NCBI GenBank assembly: GCA_022605405.1
Contig: JABYQQ010000007.1
Span: 930,001-994,000, forward strand
Reading direction: 5' to 3'
From: Earliella scabrosa
Lineage: Eukaryota > Basidiomycota > Agaricomycetes > Polyporales > Polyporaceae
Length of the DNA stretch: 64,000 nt
Notes under the pieces: model-generated
The model's database searches: none
The model's input: the letters and a program-made list of their open reading frames with translations, nothing else
What the model was told of the DNA's origin: nothing
In this document: in pieces, positions 59,248 through 64,000 of the stretch
Numbering within the stretch: the stretch's first letter is position 1
How the letters are laid out: each line of letters opens with the position of its first letter
Translations under genes and position numbers: made by a program

Positions 59248-60442
59248 AGGCCATCGTGGTCAGAGTGGAAGCAGCATCGACGGGCGCATCCCGCAGCACC
59301 GGTGGGCCGCACTACACGCGACGGGAGCGGAGGACGTGCGGCGCTTGTTGAGCGTTCTCTGAGATCAAACTTGCTTTCTCCGGCGACCTACGTTCTCACA
59401 CGCCCACTCACTCACGGCAGAATGGACTGCTAGAAGCCTCCTCCTCCGACCCCCTCGAGGGCTGCACGGCGCTGGTCTAGGGCCGGGCGCTGCATCACAG
59501 ACTGGCACGAGGAGCCCATGTTATCGGATGGGACCACGGTGGCAGGATGTCTGCAGCTGGCCAGCGATCATCGTCTGTGCGAAACCGAACTGGAAGGCGT
59601 CCGCCTACCCCACAATTCCAGCAACAGGGGTTCAGTTCTTGCCTGGTAAAGTCGTGCGGCGGCCTGCGCAGGTAACCGAACTCCGTTCCTCCGATAGCCC
59701 GGTCACTTAACAAAGTCGTATCAATAGATAGCAGCCGCACTTTGCGCTCAACGAGGAAACTCGTGCCCGTGGCCCCACGTCCGGTCAATTGTCTGCGCGC
59801 CTTGTGGCTGCACGACGGTGGAAGCTACTTAGTCACCGGGTGCACAGGAACGGGATCGGACTGCTCCTTGGAAGACGCAGGTAGCACCATGCGACCACTG
59901 ACGTGCTCGAAGTTGGCAGACATCCGACTCGTCCTTCTCCCGTCCGACCTCTCGGGTTGGGATTCGTCAGGCATTGTGGGCGCGGCCGAGCCGATTGCGC
60001 AGGATGCCCGAGGCATAGCGTGCATTTTTGGCACGCAGATTGCTGGATAGTACGCCGCCCATGGCGCCAGCGGCACCGGCGTGGCTCTCAAACCTTCGCA
60101 AACGCTGAGCATGCATGCCGCCCGTCCGCCCGACCCTGATCGCATGGCCATCTGATAGCAGTACTCCCCTTCGACAGCCTGGGCTGACCAGTCCCATGAG
60201 TGCAACCGCTCGAGTTCGGGCACAAACGTCACTCCGGGCCAACGCCTTCTTCCGACTGCGGGGCGAACATGTATGCATCTTGATAACCGAACATCCGTCG
60301 GCCACGGCACGAACGCTCAGGCTGCCTGGCAGTGCGCCGGGCTGAGGGATCAATTCAGTGCGGCGTTCTATAAGTATGCGCGTTATGCGCATGCGGAGAA
60401 CCCAAGGATCCACTGGCATCCCAACTTGAGCGCGGTATCGCC
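59248..60442. other. Intergenic region between BTB gene and P450 F
   Basis: 1.2 kb without a supported gene. Open frames on both strands (for example minus 59825-60310) have no motif and overlap. A TATA-like CTATAAGTA is at about 60369, 74 bases before the P450 F start. Confidence 0.5.
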
Positions 60443-62693
60443 ATGGACCACCCGCTACTTCCTACCCGTCCCGCGCTGCTCGCCGTCGTCGGTTCTGCTC
60501 TGGTGAGTGTATAATCTCCGCTCTCGTTCAATGCCCTCACCGTGTTCCGCGCATATCTAGATCGTGCATCTCGTATTCAAACGATATGAACCGCATCGCG
60601 CAGCCGTGCATGCGCTGCTACTCCTGGCCGTACCTGCCTTCCTCTCTGGACTGTTCCTCGATCGCTGGCCGGCTATCAAGGCCCTGTCGGCGACCTACTC
60701 GGTATTTTGGACCACGCTGTCCTTCTCGATCGCGCTCTATCGCCTCTCGCCGTGGCACCCGCTAGCACGCTACCCGGGGCCACTGCTCCTCAAGTTGTCC
60801 AAGTGGTCGATGGCCTGGATATCTCGTAGCGGCCGGCGTCACCTCTACACGCAGGAGCTCCATCGCCGCTATGGCGACATTGTCAGAGTAGGTGAGTGAC
60901 CTCATCGACCGGGACAAGCCAGCGCGAAGGACAAAAGGGACCGATCCGGGTGACAGGTCCGAACGAGGTTTCGATCAGCCATGCCGCGGCTATTCATCCT
61001 CTCATGGGAACGTCGGGGTTATGCAAGGGTCCCCGTGAGTACTCGCCCGTCCCTTTCCTGCCGATCGATTCAGCAGGCTAATCGCTTTCTCGCCGGGGAT
61101 CGGGGATGCAGAATGGGAGGGGAGAACGGCCACGCAGAGCGTACCTCCCCTTATCGCCATCGCCGACCCGAAGGAGCACCTGCGTCGTCGCAAGCCGTGG
61201 AACCGCGCCCTGAACGGGACGAGCTTGAAGGCCTTTGAGCCCTTCGTGACGCACCGTGCTGAACAGCTCGTGAGCCGTCTTGGGGTCCAGAAGGGTCCCA
61301 CTGACCTGGCGAAGTGGTTCAGCTGGTTTACGTGCGTACTGCTGACCGAGGTTACTCGACCGCGACCGACGTACTGACGCAGACAAACTGACAGGTACGA
61401 CCTGATGAGCGACATGGCGTGAGTAGGGCGTGCTCGGACGGGCATCGACCGAGACTGACCGTTTCTAATGGACGGCCAGGTTTGGCGGGGGCTCCGAGAT
61501 GATGCTTAATGGAGATGAAGGCAGCGTTTGGCCCCTGCTCGAGATCGGCCTTGTGTGAGTGGCTTGTCCCCGTTGCGCTCGCGTGATGTGCTGCGACTGA
61601 CTCTGGGGCGAATAGGAACTCAGACACTTTTGGCCATCTCCCATGGCTGGCAGATTACATCCGCACCGTACCTGGGCTCGGAGCGAAAATGAAGCAGATG
61701 CGAGGCTTCTGCGTCCAGCGCACCGAGGAGCGTGTCAAACTGGGTAACGCCTCCCGCAAGGACTTGTTCTATTACCTGGTAGGGAACCCTCCGCTACTTA
61801 TTGTACGAGGCGAATATTCATTCGGGTGCAGAACAGCGAGGATGGCGTGGAGCCGACGCCGCCTCTCTCTGAGGTGATAGCGGACGGAACATTGGCTATC
61901 GTCGCCGGGTCCGATACCACGTCTAGCGTGTTGTCGAACGTCTTCTACTGTCTCCTCACCCATCCAGAAGCGTATGCTCGACTGCGAGCCGAAGTGGACA
62001 ACTACTACCCGTCTGAAGAAGATGCCCTGAACACGAAGCACCACGCAGATATGCCTTATTTGAACGCAGTCATGTATGTTCTCCACCGGTCTCGCCCCAG
62101 AAAGCGACCCCTGAATTGTCATGGCTGATCTTCCAGCAACGAGGCCATGCGTCTCTTCCCACCCGTAAGCGACGGAAGCCAGCGCGTCGTGCCGATGGGC
62201 AGCGGCGGAAGGATCGTAGGAGACAGGTCAGTTCCGTTCTCTTGACCTCGTGGACTGATGAGAGATTGACTGTGACGTGATGCACTGGGGTAGCTACCTT
62301 CCTGAGGGGACTGTCACCACGGTGCACACGTACAGCGTCCACCGCGACGCCCGCAATTTCTCTCCGCTTCCGGACAGTTTCTGGCCGGAGCGCTGGCTGC
62401 ACGCAGCGGCAGGCGCGAAGAGCGTCATAGGCATGAAGCTTGTGCACAATCCTGCCGCGTTCTTCCCGTTCTCGTTCGGGCCCGGCAACTGCGCTGGGAA
62501 GGGACTCGCGATGCAGGAGATGCGCATGGTCATCAGCGGGATCATTCAGCGGTTCGAGCTTAGCTTGCTGGACGGCTTCGATGCCGTTGCATACGAGCAC
62601 GACATGCTCGACTACTTCATCCTTACCAGGCCGCCGTTGCCGGTGATAGTCAAGCGGCGGGTACTGCCCAAGAGTACTAATTGTTCAATCTGA
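60443..62693 (+). CDS. Cytochrome P450 F, different family from A-E
   Basis: The ATG at 60443 (MDHPLLPTRPALLAVVGSAL) starts a protein with about three N-terminal hydrophobic segments. The proline-rich hinge LARYPGPLLLKLSKW follows, then a WEGRTATQSVPPLIAIADP block. The canonical I-helix is AGSDTTSS, the ExxR is EAMR, and the heme loop is FSFGPGNCAGKGLAMQEMR. Unlike genes A-E it keeps the acidic-Thr pair and a GNC-type heme loop not split by an intron. The style resembles the basidiomycete P450s often annotated as high-nitrogen-upregulated monooxygenases; this is a memory-based guess. All exons join in frame as far as checked. Substrate unknown. Confidence 0.85.
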
Positions 62694-62993
62694 GAAGCAA
62701 AGTGATGGACGAGTCTCTCAATTACTCTGTTGTAGGTATAGCACGATACTTTACATTGTGACAAGAACCATAATTTTCACGTTCCCACAACAGTAGCAGA
62801 GAGTGCTAAGTGAAGAGCCCGCGTCGCGACGCGTTGGGTCACGTGAGGCGTTGGCTGAATCGGGACGGGTTGCAGCGAACGGTGGCCCGACGGACCTTGC
62901 AGCCAGCCCGGGGCATATATCGAACATTATCGCCGCTCTTGCCGACACATACTCGAACTACTTGCGGACCCACGTTGTCGCAGGCCTGGTACA
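62694..62993. other. Intergenic region before the bromodomain gene
   Basis: 300 bases: P450 F 3' end and promoter of the next gene. Nothing else seen. Confidence 0.5.
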
Positions 62994-64000
62994 ATGTCGA
63001 AGAGAGAGGCTAGGAGCTTTGCAGCGGCAGGAGTGGACGTCGACGCACCGCGCGCCAAACGTCGGAAGGAGGCCCCAGCCACGAGTAACACAAGCCCCGA
63101 GAGCAAACCGAACGGCGAGGCGGCGACCGCGAACGGAGCGGCGAAGGAGGGCGCGGAGGACGGAGGCGGCGATGGCGAGGACAGGGAGACTGTGAGGGAG
63201 AAGGGCCTTGCGTTGTGGCAAACGTTGAAGGATGCGGTCAACAAGGAGTGCGTGATTTATCTGGCTTACCTCCCCGTTTCGACCCCAGACCGCCGCCTAC
63301 GCCTTTCTTACCGCCCACCACCATGTCCGCGCTTTCGCTCATGCGTCCTCTCTCGCCTCTAGGGGCCAGATCGCCTCGTTCCAGTTCATGCGTCTGCCCT
63401 CGAAACGACAATATCCCGACTACTATGTCATGATCAAGCACCCAATAGCCCTCGACGATATCAAGCACAAACTCGATGCGAAGGAGTACGAGTCTCTCAA
63501 GGACGTCATGGACGACTTCGAGACGTGCTTTCGCAATGCGAAACGGTACAACATGAGGGAGAGTCAGATATGGAGGGACGCAAAGTTCTTGCATGTGAGT
63601 CTCGCTGCGACTCGATGCTTGCATGCGGTGCTGTTCCCTGCATATGGTCCACTCACGCCCGTGCTATCAGAAATTGGCTGCGAAGGAATATAATCGAATA
63701 GCAGGCCACAAGGCTGCCGGCCATGAAGATGGAGATGGAGGCTCGGATGATGAAGAAGAGAAGAAGAAGACTCCTACTATCTACAAACTACTGAAGACAA
63801 GGCTACAAAAGCTGGTGGACAAGAAAGATGCACAGTACGTCCCTCATCGTATAGTATGTTTCCGCTGGGGATATCATCTCATTCCTCGCAGAGGTCGCGT
63901 CCTATCCGTGGAGTTCATGGTGCTTCCCAACCGCAAAACATGGCCGATGTATTACACCATCATCAAGAAGCCCCAGTGTCTCGATGCCATCTCTGTCTGT
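62994..64000 (+). CDS. Double-bromodomain protein, RSC-complex type (runs off right edge)
   Basis: The ATG at 62994 (MSKREARSFAAAGVDVDAPR) begins an acidic/basic disordered N-terminus. Bromodomain 1 reads FMRLPSKRQYPDYYVMIKHP, then FRNAKRYNMRESQIW, where Asn of the YN pair binds acetyl-lysine. A second bromodomain starts in the last exon: VLPNRKTWPMYYTIIKKP. Tandem bromodomains with this YPDYY signature are typical of Rsc1/2/4 subunits of the RSC or SWI/SNF remodeller; polybromo-like proteins are the alternative. The 3' end is outside the window. Confidence 0.82.

Overview
The window is nuclear DNA of a filamentous basidiomycete, most probably a wood-decaying polypore-type agaricomycete. The evidence is dense GC-rich genes cut by many 50-70 base introns, a family GH7 cellobiohydrolase, an array of fungal cytochrome P450s, a basidiomycete DNMT1-type methyltransferase, and BTB and F-box proteins of the kind that are expanded in mushrooms. 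I identify genes from motifs and remembered family features only; no database was searched.

Layout. 1-3646: an F-box protein running off the left edge and a Golgi-type fucosyltransferase-like gene, both on the minus strand. 4538-14310: three plus-strand P450 genes of one family (A, B, C). B and C are tandem copies, each with its own frameshift, and a decayed 5' copy of a fourth P450 lies between them. 14318-22700: an 8.4 kb nested insertion. Its outer inverted ends are flanked by a 7-base target duplication, and inside is a 7.1 kb element with 521-base inverted arms carrying a decayed piece of a sugar-transporter gene. 23171-25297: intact P450 D, whose 5' flank is the continuation of the sequence interrupted at 14317. 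25408-35000: mostly housekeeping genes: a zinc-finger protein, an ING/PHD chromatin subunit, DPH4, tRNA-Ser(AGA), a small ORF and a TBC Rab-GAP. 36204-36485: a hairpin MITE. 37124-39235: P450 E. 39658-41158: cellobiohydrolase without a cellulose-binding module.

41279-47975 is a 6.7 kb palindrome. Its roughly 1 kb arms are nearly identical and rich in CGATCG, and its interior is built from 74-base units that each contain a short hairpin. The two arrays lie in opposite orientation around a unique core of about 0.9 kb. The palindrome ends only about 35 bases upstream of the TATA box of the cellobiohydrolase gene. 49558-54449 is a DNMT1-like cytosine methyltransferase, followed by a Delta-9 fatty acid desaturase with a C-terminal cytochrome b5 domain, a BTB protein, an unrelated P450 and the start of a double-bromodomain protein that runs off the right edge.

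Functional reading. P450s A-E look like one lineage-specific oxidative family, probably acting on terpenoid or other lipophilic compounds, evolving by tandem duplication, pseudogenisation and transposon interruption. No terpene or polyketide synthase is visible, so a complete biosynthetic cluster is not supported. The most unusual content is the pair of inverted-repeat structures (14318-22700 and 41279-47975). Neither shows a recognisable transposase, so both are probably mobilised in trans.
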